From positions 2,160 to 66,159 of the forward strand of contig FJUW01000078.1 of the NCBI GenBank assembly GCA_900074885.1: DNA of 64,000 nt, given 5' to 3'. Positions 22,619-34,387 of the stretch are shown piece by piece. A program made the translations under genes and the position numbers. Source of the stretch: Rhynchosporium graminicola (lineage: Eukaryota > Ascomycota > Leotiomycetes > Helotiales > Ploettnerulaceae). The notes below the pieces were generated by a model, which was not told where the DNA came from, did not search any database, and saw only the letters and a list, made by a program, of their open reading frames with translations. How positions within the stretch are numbered: position 1 is the stretch's first letter; the number at the start of each line of letters is the position of its first letter.

Positions 22619-25600
22619 TTCTATTATGATACCCTAATATGTAAGATTCGGCAATGAACAGATAAAGTCGAGCATGACTTGTGAAGAGTCAGAATCCATT
22701 AAGAGATCATCCTGCCTACACAAACTACTCATCCTCAAGGGCCGAAGAGCAACCAGCGCCTTCTTCTGTACTTTCCTTTATGCATGAACCATAGCAAAAG
22801 ATCGTGTTTTCAACTCTATCTTGATCACGAACAAAGGAAAACCTGTCATGATTGGGATCCCCAACACTAGAGCCACTTTTCCATTCCTATCTGCGAAATT
22901 ATTATCCTTACCCCTTGATACTCTCTAATGATTTCATGATTCCCACTCGGAATTTCAAATTTACAGTTTCATCAGCTCCTGACACAGCTGTAACCAGCTT
23001 TCCAAGCACGAATAGCAGGATTGACAATACTCCTTTCGTTGACAACCATCTCACTCTCTGAAAACTCTCCTACAAGGATCCAGTTTCTCTCTCTTCTTTT
23101 CTCTGCTCAAGCGTAGCGATATTAAATACTGCCTCCCAGAGCTCAGACACAGAACCAAGAGACGCTTGGAAGGAAGAGATGACTGAAGCAGGATACGGCC
23201 CATTTCCCTCGTCTATACTGCTGTGTTTTCCAAGTCTGGAGCCAAGTCTGGACAGCGTATCTAGGGTTTCAAAACATACTAATGGTGTTTATATACTGCT
23301 CAGATGAGTTCAGAACCCCTTTGCATATATGCAGTACCAGTATCATGAAGCTGCTTTGCGTAAGTGACGAAAGTTGGAACTGCTTGAGCTGAGAGAAGAC
23401 TGATTACTCATGCTTGGGGAAATATCTCGTGTTAGCAAAACAGATACGCAGTTAGTGCTTCTAGTAAAGTATTTTGCAGTTTGGTCAGCCGACACATATT
23501 CGCTGAGAGCCTCCTCCTTCCTCCGCCTTGCTGTTATAAAGTCGTGGAAGACTCAGGCTGCTTTGGGAGTATTATTTACAATAATCGCGCTGAAGCATAC
23601 CCAGTCAACCTTCCATTTTCAAGCTAGGACGGATAATGCTCCATCTCCTGCATTTCACAGTACATCGTACAAGTTTTGAATTTCCTCGCACGTAGGCTCT
23701 TATTTGGGTTGTTGCACGTAAGTTAGGTATCTATCTAAATGGGTGGGGTTAGAGTATTGACAATACCATTTTTAATAATAATGATACAATTATCCCTCCT
23801 CTTAGTGTCATTTTACACTACGCCGTCAATCTCTGTGGTTTCCGTTGTAGTATCATGGGATCCTGATCCGACCTTAATACTTTTAAAACAGCCCGAGTTT
23901 TACCATTTCTACCAATAAAAGGCATTCCCTGTAAAGGATAATATTAACCACTTCCCCCTTTGATCATCTCCATAAGATTTTTGTGCGCGGTTCAATCATC
24001 TATAAGCAAGAGAGGGGGGTTATAGACTACAGACGGAATATATTCTTAGTTATGGAAGTTTGGCAGGAAATATAGAGTACAAGTGAAATACGAAGAAATT
24101 AGTGAAAGTAGAATGGAATCACACTTCCTTTCAACCTAAATTTAGACACGAACTTGACGAGTCCACTAGTCACAGCGCAAGTATTCAATATAGTTTATTT
24201 CAATATTTCTCACCTGCTTACCCTCGCTTGAAAAAGCTATATAATACAAAGTGAAAACAAACAAGCACTACCAGACCGCAAGACACCAATACTTTTGTGA
24301 CCACATTCCTTGGTGCGAGCTCTGGATTCAAATCATCTTTTCATCAGGGTAGTTAGAACATGTTGTGCTTATCGTTTCTATCGCGTCCTATATCTCGTAT
24401 AACGACTAGTACAGCTTCTTTCCTTTCTACCGTTTCCTCCGTGGAAATCAAATCCCTTTCACTCGTTTCCCTCTCCCGCCGATAGGAGAGTCGAAATGAT
24501 GACAATCCTCGCATTGACGATGAATCTCTCCTTGAGTAATCCATCGAAGATAAAAATGACCTATTATTCTTTCCTCGACAGAGCAAGATAATCAAGGCCA
24601 AGTACTATCTCTAACCTACAGTTGTCACTGAGACCGATTCATGAGAAACAAGTAGACTGACCCCGCCTAGTTTCTCTATGAAAAGGCGCATCCAGATTTA
24701 TGCATGACAGTGCTGATTTTTTAGAGAGAAGGCGCGGGATGTTTATGTATAAAGAGAGGAGTAGAGATAGGGATTAATATCTGATGTTATTCATCATAGG
24801 TGTTTTAAATTGAGAGGTAGACGTGAATCATTATAGTAAAGAATAGATAGCTTAGTAGACCTGTGAGTGAGTGCATCAAAAGTCTATAGAGTTTTTACTT
24901 CATGGACTAACCTATATAAGCAGTCAGTCTCTACTCTTCAAACATGAAAGCAAACTCCTTCATTATAGCCAGGCCTCTTTTCCTCTAGTGACGGGATACA
25001 TTCCTACGAAGGGTGAAAAAAGGCCGAGGTTGTGATTCAAAAATGGGCCCGCTTCATGAATGGTCAATTCTAAGAAGACTTTCAAATAGCGTAGCGCTGA
25101 AGAAGTAATCATGAATTTCCGAAGTCTTTTCCTCGGGAATACTTGGCCTTCGATTGAGTGTGGTTAAACCGGTTTGTTCCGCATCATTTTTTCCCCTCTT
25201 AATCACAGATTAGGAGCATTCTCGCCAGGGTTCTAAGTATAACTATCCCTTCTTCTATCAACTTCGCTCTTTCATACTCATGGAGGAGATTGTCGCTCCT
25301 ATTCAGGGAGGAGAAATTTCGTGGGTGGGAAATATGCATAGATAGCTTTACTGATATTTGGATTCAATAGTCGACAAATATCGAGCGCTGAATTTTTAAG
25401 GACGTCTCTTCTTGGCGCGTTCACGTTGTGATATTTATATAGGTTTGCGAACATCATTATCGAACCTTCTACTGTTGTCGAATGTTATAATCATGATTTT
25501 CGTGGCTATTGATATTTTTGGTTCAAATCCGCTGGCAGACTTCTCTCATCGAAGGGAAATCGATCAAGGAGCTGTATGTCATGCTTTCAGAAATCGTGAG

Positions 25601-26313
25601 TACCTATGGCAATGAGAGCTTTTGGTAGCGTTCCTTCCATCGCTGTGTGTTTCTCGGGTGTATATGTCTTGAAGTGACGAGACTTGACATGTGAAGTTAT
25701 ATATGTAGGTGCTAGAGGAATGAAAGTGGAAGTTTTGACGAGAGCAGCTCTCGTAGCATTAGATTCTACTTTATGTGCAGGCGCAGGCAATAAACCCTCT
25801 GTGAAAATCCAAGGTTACTGTAGTTCTGAAACTTCTTAAACCCCCCTGCAAGTGAATCAGAGATATTCACAAATAAATAGCCTCTCATGAAGTTAAAAGG
25901 AAAGTAGATCAAATTCCGAGAAAAAGATCTATTATTGATTGAAATGTTGAGTCTTTAAGGGGTGTTCTTTGTGGTATAGCACTTGCGTAAATAATTTTAT
26001 TTTCTGAGTAGGGAGTAAAGAATCGATGGCATCTCGTGAGATGGTAACAAACTCTTTTGCTTATGATGACTATCAGTTGCCTTCTTTGTCTTTCACTTTG
26101 CTCTTTCTGCTTCCATATATAGTAATACTGAGCAAATGACAGAAGTGAGCATCCCTCATCTTTCGGTATTAGAAATTTCGGAGAAATTCTGTTAAGTCTA
26201 ACTTCAGGATATTTGTTCTGGGACTTTGGACTAAATAATAATTGAAGGTAAGGTGTCGAGGCTCAGCAAATTCTTGTGCGGCGAGCGTGAAATAGTCATT
26301 AAATCGGATGCTG
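22619..26313. other. long intergenic region, no gene seen
   Basis: About 3.7 kb of moderately AT-rich sequence with ORFs no longer than 89 codons and no recognisable protein or RNA motif. It may include old decayed repeats, but no terminal structures are visible. Confidence 0.5.
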
Positions 26314-26778
26314 TTATTCAATCATTGAGTCACAAAGGGATTTAAAAATTTTACCCGAAACAGTCGTCCAGTAAACTTCTGATGACTTACAAGATCGAGA
26401 ATATAAGTTTGCTACGGTTTCCCAAATCGCCTCGCTTGAGCTCACTTCGTCTAGATTCCATCGTATCCCGCTGATCCATGCTGTTCGGAGATCATGCATG
26501 GAGATCATGAAGGAGAGTGGGAAGGGGATTATGGGAGAGTGAAGCTTGGAGCTTAGATCCAGAATAAGGGAGAGAACAGATGGGTTAAGAAGAAAGTGGA
26601 ATGATGGAACATTGACGGTTTTGAAGTTTCGAACCAAAAGCTTCGTATATAGGCTCAGCTCGTTGGAATGACATAACTCTCTGATCATCTTCGAAACCTT
26701 CCAGGATTGAAGAACATGTATGAAGAAATTTTTGGTTGATAAAATAGTAACCAAGGTATTTGTTGTCTCTTTGTACAT
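26314..26778 (-). CDS. possible hypothetical protein, 154 aa
   Basis: An uninterrupted 154-codon ORF in a gene-free stretch. The translation is rich in Leu, Ser and Ile (for example SFHFLLNPSVLSLILDLSS) and has no signal peptide or clear membrane segment. I do not recognise a family. The spacing of Leu and Trp suggests a helical fragment of a larger gene or an eroded one. Nothing in the neighbourhood supports it, so it may be a chance ORF. Confidence 0.2.
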   Translation of the reverse strand: MYKETTNTLVTILSTKNFFIHVLQSWKVSKMIRELCHSNELSLYTKLLVRNFKTVNVPSFHFLLNPSVLSLILDLSSKLHSPIIPFPLSFMISMHDLRTAWISGIRWNLDEVSSSEAIWETVANLYSRSCKSSEVYWTTVSGKIFKSLCDSMIE

Positions 26779-27546
26779 CCGTACTTATTCTTAGACGTTT
26801 TATTCTGATTTAAAAGGACTATTCATTCTTGCTCTACTGAATCAGGCACGGCAAATTGAGAAAAAAGATAAATAGGGAAGATGGTAGATATTAATTGCAG
26901 AGCACCGAGTCACACGATTACAAAGTCGCTTGAATTGTACAATGTCGTAGTACCTGGCTTTATCGCACTAGCCTATTATCTTCTCACAACACTAGGTCCC
27001 TTATTATTCTAAAATCAGGAAAATTCTCTGGCTTATTGTTATTGTTAATCACTCTGTTATTTTCAAGGATTAAGTATTGCTCTTCCCCGAGCAGTGGATT
27101 CAAAAATTTGACCAGAAGAGAAGCTCAGAAAGAATTATTGCCTAGAATAAAATTGGTTCGGTCAAACAACCTTCTTAATTATCTCTTCTGATATTACACA
27201 GAAAGGGTGCCAACGGAATCAAGGCACACATGGCGTAAAAGAGGGCTCCGGTCCATCTGCTCATCAAGCCTTGCACATTTGATCATGGGTCGTCTTTTTA
27301 TAGAAAAAACGCTCCTTCGGCCTTCGATTCGAGTCTCGAGATCCGTTGAGATTATTTAAATCGCGTTGGCTTTGCCTTTTATTTAGCTGTTTGCAGCTCT
27401 GTACGGTGGCAAACCTATAAACGTGTACTTCAACGTATAACAGCTTCGCTCTACAAATATCTGGAAAACTTCTACCCAATAGCCATTTCATTCTAAACGT
27501 CAAACTACCCTCTATAGAGCTCCCATCAATTGATAACCATGGTCGG
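26779..27546. other. intergenic, no gene seen
   Basis: AT-rich sequence with one 97-codon ORF at 27,264-27,557 on the minus strand that has no recognisable features and overlaps the end of the next gene. Confidence 0.5.
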
Positions 27547-28629
27547 TCATTGGTCAAGATATTCCATCATCTTAACCCCTCTTAAAACACGTTTCATAGA
27601 ACAAACAACCTCATGCCATCTATCGGATTGGACAAAAAGCTTACAAGCTCCATCTATTCTTCTCTCCCGATCAGCCTCTTTGATCACACACATACCCGTC
27701 TCCGTGAATTCAACCTCACACATGCTCCTCTCGTCCAGTTCGTGCTCCATCTCGTTCCAGCAAATGTCTCCCATAGTAACAACGATACTCGTCAAGCCGG
27801 GCAGGAATGTCGTCATAGAGTCATCTTGGGGCCCACCATCCACGACACCAAAGCATACCTCGGTAGCTACACAAGCAAGCCTCTTCAATGTAGCTAGACA
27901 CTCCATCGAAGCCAGGGAATTCATAGACTGTGGCCGAATGCTGATCTCTGACTGTCCATTTGCGCAGATATAGAGCGTGTCGATGAGTGGATTGATGTAT
28001 GTGACTGAGCCTGGGATGGGGGCAGGGAGATAGGGTTCCCCTGTTTCGGGATCGAACCTGGGGTTTTCAGCCCAGTATTCTGCTTCTGCAGCAGCGGCTT
28101 CTTCTTTGTCGCTTTGTGATGACTCTTCATCTTCTCCTTCCTATTCATTTCCAGAATTACCCTCCGCAATATCCTTCTCGTTTTCATCTTCATTGAGTTC
28201 ATTTAAGAAATCATCTCCTTTCCCGTCCTCGTCCTCGACCTCTTGCTGCTCACTCGCGTCCTCAATTTCATCATCATTTTCATCATCATTTTCATCATCA
28301 TTTTCATTATCATCATCATCATCCTGCCCCTGTCCGTCAACTCTTTCCTCAACCTTCCCGGTGACCTCCAAAAACCTCTGCAATTCCCTTTCGAACACCT
28401 CTCTCGACTCCCTACACGCCCTCAATAATCCAGACGGCTGAGCTTGACTTTCATGTCGACAGACCCATCTCCCGATTGGCTGTTGCCAGTCGATCTCAAT
28501 GACTCTGGGTCTTGGGAGCGCATGTTTCCAAATTTTAGAGCGGATCTCGATTGGCAGAGAAGGGAAGACTGGGAAGGCGATTAGAGGTGGAGGAGCAGGC
28601 TTGGTTGTGTGGGATCGGGTTGTGACCAT
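27547..28629 (-). pseudogene. 2EXR-domain protein gene with an in-frame amber codon
   Basis: On the minus strand one frame runs from ATG at 28,629 to a stop at 27,547 (361 codons), broken once by TAG at 28,141-28,143 (codon 163). The N-terminus has the fungal 2EXR signature: FPVFPSLPIEIRSKIWKHAL, then PRVIEIDW, then SGLLRACRESREV. After an Asp/Glu/Asn-rich repeat the frame meets TAG, then continues RFDPETGEPYLP, TYINPLIDTLYI and a C-terminal region, as in full-length 2EXR proteins. No plausible intron removes the TAG: the candidate GTGAGC..AATAG intron is 113 nt and shifts the frame. CAG to TAG by one C-to-T in CpA explains it. 2EXR proteins have no firmly known function. Confidence 0.8.
28260..28323. 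repeat. trinucleotide-type low-complexity repeat coding for an acidic run
   Basis: Imperfect copies of TCATCATTTTCATCA on +, which on the minus strand code for the Asp/Glu/Asn run of the 2EXR gene. Prone to length change by slippage. Confidence 0.8.
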
Positions 28630-30055
28630 TACGAATTTTTGGTTTGATAGGTGGTTAATTTTAGAGACCTGGTAGAAAAGGCGTGCAATTCCTTCTCTTC
28701 CAACGTGTTTCGGAATGATTATTGTGGTGGCATTTATACAAACAGTGAGTCTGCGTGCGAGAAGAATGGATGGAGTCGTCGCCAGTAGTCGGGTTCTTGT
28801 AAGCAGCTGAGGTCTCGAACCGAGGCATTGCACTAGCTAAGTCGACTCATGCTGAGTCTTGTATTATGTAGATATGATTATTCGTCGATTGCTTTATATC
28901 CCCGAAGAGCAGGAGAACGATCAGCTCGAGCCAGAGCGATATGAGGGAGGTTTCTAAAGTCGTGAAACTTCTTACATTACTCCATGATGCTGCGACTTTT
29001 CTGGGAATTTTCGATGCGCATTGATTGGCACTCTTCCAGCTGCGCGCGCCCCATCTCAAGTCACAATTCTTCTTGGAGACCAAGTACAGAACTTGAAAAT
29101 AAAAGAAAATCCGGGTGTTAAAAATGATTAATACGGATTATTTTGTCTTCATCTATTGTTTTTTAAACTCCTCTCTCTCTAGGATGAGTGGTAGGTAGTT
29201 TTGGAGAATGGCCCCGCCTTCTCGAATTCGTATCAAGAACCAATTCTCTGCACGATTGTCATATGCTCCAATTATGTATACACTACTACAAGACGTACCA
29301 GTTTCCCCAAAGATTGCTTGAAGTGGTGGGTAAACTAGTCAATTGACTGGATAGTGAGATACTGTGCCCTCAACTATGAAGCATTGAACATCTTGCGGGC
29401 TGTCGCGACAATCGTATCGTGTGCTGCAAAATTCATTCCAAAATTATGCTTACTCGAGGCTGGGTGAGGTACATTAGGAGATGGGTAAGTGTAGGAAGGT
29501 TAGCTCGCGCGATCAAAAGTGATTTGATGTCCCGCATCAAAGCGATTCCCGATTTCGTATACGCACCACTTGAAGCCGCATACCAATAATTCTTGGCAAA
29601 AGCTACAGGTTGTGAATCGTCTGGATGGTCCTGATCAGTATAACTCTGTCGGCGATAAACATAGGCCTCGACATAATCATAACATATCTTTCAGTTGCGA
29701 TAATGCCAATCTACCTGGATTTGATTGCCCGTGCTCCAGATCACCACTCTCAAGGGATCCTGGTTTCTGGGACTTGTTCATGAAACACAAAAAATCTACT
29801 ACTTGTGAAGCTTTAGCTGGTCTGCGATCTCGACTATAAACACGGCTACATCCAGCTAATATCCGTCACCGTGCTTGCTCCGATTCCTGCCGTTGTGCTA
29901 GTTTTTTATACGCTTCTACCGCTGTAGCAATGGATGCTACTCTGGCAACTACCTCACCAACCGTGATACCCCCGCCGCCAACAGTAACCAAGTTCTCCAG
30001 ATCCTAGGCTCAAACAGGAAAGCTCCACGACTAGATGACTTCCTAAGGCTATCTC
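28630..30055. other. intergenic, no supported gene
   Basis: Contains the upstream region of the 2EXR gene and short ORFs (up to 89 codons, 29,570-29,839 on +) without recognisable motifs. Confidence 0.5.
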
Positions 30056-30415
30056 ATGATTCTCAAGATAAAGAAGACCATCGCGACCTCTGCCAGCTGC
30101 ACAGGAGCCGAAAGGTGGAGTGTATACGTCCATAATCCTCCTACGTCCGAGACATTTGCCTTCGATAAGACCAGCAATGTGCTGGCGTGCAAAGATCTCC
30201 CACCGCTGGTCTGGCAGAAGAGAATCGACCCTGTTGGCACCTGTTTCGTCACTCCTGATGAGGGTAGTCTTACCTACCAGGTCTTTGGACCAACCAACGT
30301 TATCAATTACTTTGGCTATGGACGAGCAAGACTGTGTTCAAGCTGCTTCGTGCAACCTCTTATTTTTCCAAGAAAGAATGGCATGCCCTTTTACCTCCCA
30401 ATCAGAATTAATTAA
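30056..30415 (+). CDS. possible hypothetical protein, 119 aa
   Basis: Open frame of 119 codons with a fairly protein-like composition: several Cys (ASCTGAERW, LACKDLP, GTCFVTPDEG, LCSSCF) and Pro/Tyr/Trp. It has no signal peptide and no known domain. Upstream, a short ATG frame at about 29,931-30,007 ends in a stop, so this may be one exon of a larger or decayed gene. Low confidence. Confidence 0.25.
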   Translation: MILKIKKTIATSASCTGAERWSVYVHNPPTSETFAFDKTSNVLACKDLPPLVWQKRIDPVGTCFVTPDEGSLTYQVFGPTNVINYFGYGRARLCSSCFVQPLIFPRKNGMPFYLPIRIN

Positions 30416-32550
30416 ATACAAAAACGATCTAATAAAAATTAGCAAGAGGCTTATAAAGAAAGAGCATGCCTCTTCGAGTACAATTTCATGTTCTGTTCGC
30501 CGATGGCTCATGACATATTCGTGATTTTGTTACACCTGATTGCTGTAAACGTGTGGTGCATCAATGAAAAATTTGAGTGCTATGGGACAAGGCTCTTGAG
30601 TTTTTTTGTTTTTAAATTGGTTAATTCAAAAATCCCAATACTCATAGCATTTTGTGTACCCTGTCTGGCCTTCTTCTAAAGGCGAAATCGTGGCATGCTA
30701 AGAGAATATCGCCTGGCGTTATTGCCAATAACGTAACTTGATTACACAAAAATCGCCGAATTTAAAGCTTATTATCACTTAATATGATGACTTAGGGTGG
30801 AATCGTTCTGATGTACTCTAGCATCGTTCGCCAAGCTTCAAGTAAAAAATGGCTATCTTTACCGCCGTCAACAAAAGCTTCGATTCATCCATCACCCGAC
30901 AAGAGGAGGGTCAGAGGGATTTTGATAAGCGATATTGTACGATTTGCTATACTTATATTGATTGAGGAGTTTCCACATGGCTAGTGTAACCTCGAAAAAA
31001 ATTTAGACAGAAAGAACTCGCAGGAGAGGAATCGAACCCGTGGCCTAGAGATTCAGTGAGGACTTGTTTGTTTGGCATGTAGTCCAATTTAACTTGACCG
31101 TAGAGTGATTGATTTGACTTGGTCCTCGACGGACACGAGGCGATTTCGAATTACTTCAAATTTGGTGAGTACTTCTTGTTCTGCAATGGACCCGGTGAAA
31201 TATTCTCATTGTCGGTTAACATAGCCGCATCGGGGTAAGTACCCCTAAGATCCGGCCCGAAGAGAACCTATTTGGGGGCCTGGTCATAAATTTTTCTCGA
31301 CTCTTTTAGACTCTTATCTTTCCGTGCCCTGTCTTTACCCAGAGATAAAAATAGAGGCAAAAGCGAAGTGGAGTCTCGGGAAAGCTAGACAAAAGTATAC
31401 ATGTTGAAATCTTTATTCAGTCAGGGTCGTCTGCTCTCGAGCGCATGATCAATAATCGAACGAATCGATGATAATGCTGTCTATAACCACATGTTGGAAT
31501 CTCCAAGCAGGCTATCTGCGAAGATATCGGAGCTGCAATTTAGCACTAAATCATCATTGAAGAAACTGAAGTTATCCCAAGTTGCCGACTCACTTGGTTC
31601 TTCCTGTTATCCCATGATATCGAGGCGAGGGTAATTCATCTTTAGCAAAATGCAAACTTGCTAAATGGGACGGTTAAGTATAATTGACTATCGCGACTCG
31701 AATCTACATCTGATGATATAGATATATCTCACAAAATTATGTTTAATGATTCAGAGTCACATAAGCTACTAAAAAATTTAATGCAAATTATGTTCTTAGA
31801 TGATGAATTTTTAATGAGCTTGGAGATTCGTATCGCCAGAGAGACGAGTTTCCTCGCCTCGTCAGCTTGTAATAGTAGAGTCAGATTGCATTCGAGAATA
31901 CGATAATGATCTTTGAACGTTGGCTTAACGAGGGGAGGGTTACGAATGCCAGCTTACCGACTGGAAGGAAGCATACAGCAACATCAGAATTAGTGACTTT
32001 GTTCCGTGATTGTGGTTGCAAGTTTCAACATATGAGAAAAAGTTCCCGCCCTCAACTATCCATCTGTATTTCAGACACCCCCATCAATTTTTTTGTGAGA
32101 TCACAGAGCGACCATACGCAATAACCATTTCCAAAGCCTCTCAAGCACATCAAGATGCCGCATCATGCCATAGCTGCAACATCCAAACTTCATATTCCAC
32201 GGGACCAGGGTCCATGGTATGCCCTTCTTGCAGACAACAGACTGTCAATCATGGCGACCTGAATGCCACGGACCGCTGCATGGCTGATCTTGAAAATGGC
32301 CATATAGGGTACAGTGGTATAAATCGGGGACATGCCAAGCCATAAGGTGGAATGGCTCATGGCAGGCACTGGCGCATGTTCAACGAACTTACGCCAGTAC
32401 CTAAGACTAGCCAAGATAAGAAATAGAGAGGCTAGGGGTAACGGGAAGCAAAATGGATGGAAAAGCATAGACAAGAAGGTTTACCTGCAATGCATGGAGT
32501 GTAGCGATCAGCTCATGACTTGGGAATATACATAAAGTCGATGACGTTCC

Positions 32551-32680
32551 AGCACCTCGCACAGAGGAAGTTACTCGCTTTCTCCATGGGTTTGAATTTG
32601 ACAGGGCTCACATCAAGGTTCAATTCTAACCAAATTTCCCACTACGGACAGGTTCTGACCCACGTAGAAAGCGAATATTG
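32551..32680. repeat. diverged direct repeat, copy 1
   Basis: Shares blocks with 32,819-32,960: AGCACCTC, TTACTCGCTTTCTCC, TGACAGGGC, AACCAAAT and AGAAAGCGA, in the same order with substitutions and small indels between. Offset about 265 bp. Confidence 0.65.
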
Positions 32681-32818
32681 ATGTTGGAGAATGGACCTGT
32701 GAGTTTTGCTCAACCTGGCAGAGGTTGCGAAACTGCGCGCAGACTCCCGATTTGATGTCCATGGACCAGCCGGTCCCATATCGCAAAGCCGACGAGGGGA
32801 GAGCTAGAACAATTGAGA

Positions 32819-32960
32819 AGCACCTCCTCGGCACATTACTCGCTTTCTCCGTGAGTCTGAACCTGACAGGGCGTACACCAAGGGTCGATTTCAACCAAAT
32901 ATGTCCTGCAAATCCATTGTGGATAGGCTCAGATCCAGGAGAAAGCGAGTACCAAGTAGA
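32819..32960. repeat. diverged direct repeat, copy 2
   Basis: Second copy of the unit at 32,551-32,680. Roughly 70-75 per cent alike by eye. Confidence 0.65.
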
Positions 32961-34387
32961 TTGGACTTGTCGTCATGTCAGTGCCTAAGCAAGGATTTCC
33001 ATGTGAGATATTTGAAATGGACCGCGCAGGGGATGAGAGATCCAACCACGGAACCAATTAAATCCTCCGGATGAAGTAGGTTAGAGCTGTGGCTTGATGC
33101 TTCAACTTTCTCAATTCACCTGTCAGCGTCAGGTACAAACTCAATATGTTACTCCTCTGGAAAATACTTAGTAAGAGATGTTCCAATAAACCTTATGTAT
33201 CGCAATCACTACATCCCTGCAAATTTGACAATTATCAAGGATTCATCAATCTTCCCAATATCCCTGACAGGATTGACCGGTACTTGGATGTAACACCACC
33301 CCAGATATGTGACATTATTTGTTGTGACAGCTCTGTTAGCATCACCGACCTCCACTAGTCTCGGCCTCAAAGTGCAATAGTTTCTTCTTCGCTATCTTCC
33401 GATGTCCGGGCTCGATTCAAACTCTTTGTTGGCCTGCTTATCTCGGATCTCGACCCAGGTCTAGGCTTCACATAGGATGACAGTTCCAGTTTTCTTTCGA
33501 TAGTGTCGCGCCAGACGTCCCTAGCTTTGCATCTCTTCTAGCGCTCAATATCACCCATCCATTTATTTACTGCCAATCATTATCATAGCAGACGTCTTTT
33601 AGATAGCAACCACAGATTTCTGATTGGTCGAATCAAAGCTCCTATCCCGGGTGTCCAGGTTAGTCGTTAGCATAAGCGGCTGACAATGGAGCTTGTACTC
33701 CACTTGAAGATCGATCGACAACACTACCCACAAGCCGGCTAAATATGGGATCAAGGACCACATTTCCAGGAACGGCTCGACGTCTAGACATGTCACGACA
33801 ATCCTCTTTCAGACTACAAAAGCCATTTGAACTGTACACAGATGAGATAAATTTGGATGTGGCGCATGGCGATGTGTTGGCAATGTGTTCGCCGACTGCT
33901 CTCGGATCGTGCCTTCTAATTCGAGAAGCGCAGAGCCACAGGTCGGAAAAGTCAATTGCACATGACATAGAAGTGTGTTATAGTACCTACGGAAGGTATT
34001 GCAAAGTCTATATGACGAAAACCCCAACTTTATATCTCCTATTTATCGGACTTCCAAGCACTCCGCTTCCCATCACATGCCCCTCCAGTATTAATCCCGC
34101 GTCGTTGACAGCGGCTTCGGGCAATTCTATATGCATGTCTGCCATCTAGCCGTTCGTTATAAGTACCTGCTCGCGACTGTCGTATTCTGTCCTGTTCGTC
34201 CTGTACACTTCGCCGCCGCCAATGATTCGACGTCTCGGATGGTACTTGAAGGAGCCTTCAGTCACTTGGGGTTCGTGAGCGGTTGTCGAGAGTGAACGTG
34301 TGTGCGGATGTGAAACAATGGATGGATCCGACAACTACTCCGGGGTAACTCGTGGGGCACAGGTTTGTTTTGCAGATATTGGATCGT

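Larger units (their letters stand above)
30416..34387. other. long gene-poor region with decayed sequence
   Basis: About 4 kb without a supported gene. At 32,130-32,420 on + a protein-like frame (for example GPWYALLADNRLSIMAT, then MPSHKVEWLMAGTGACSTNL) is broken by TGA, TAG and TAA within 100 bp, so it may be a relic. 32,551-32,960 holds a diverged direct repeat. ORFs at 33,660-34,149 overlap on both strands without motifs. Confidence 0.5.

Noticed and set aside
28106..28441. Ser/Phe-rich 111-codon ORF on +
   Set aside because: It is the antisense of the acidic repeat in the 2EXR gene.
31010..31060. tRNA-like 3' half on the minus strand (GGGTTCGATTCC followed by an acceptor-like end)
   Set aside because: The T-arm pairs poorly and no matching 5' acceptor or D-arm is found within the expected distance. 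At most a tRNA relic.
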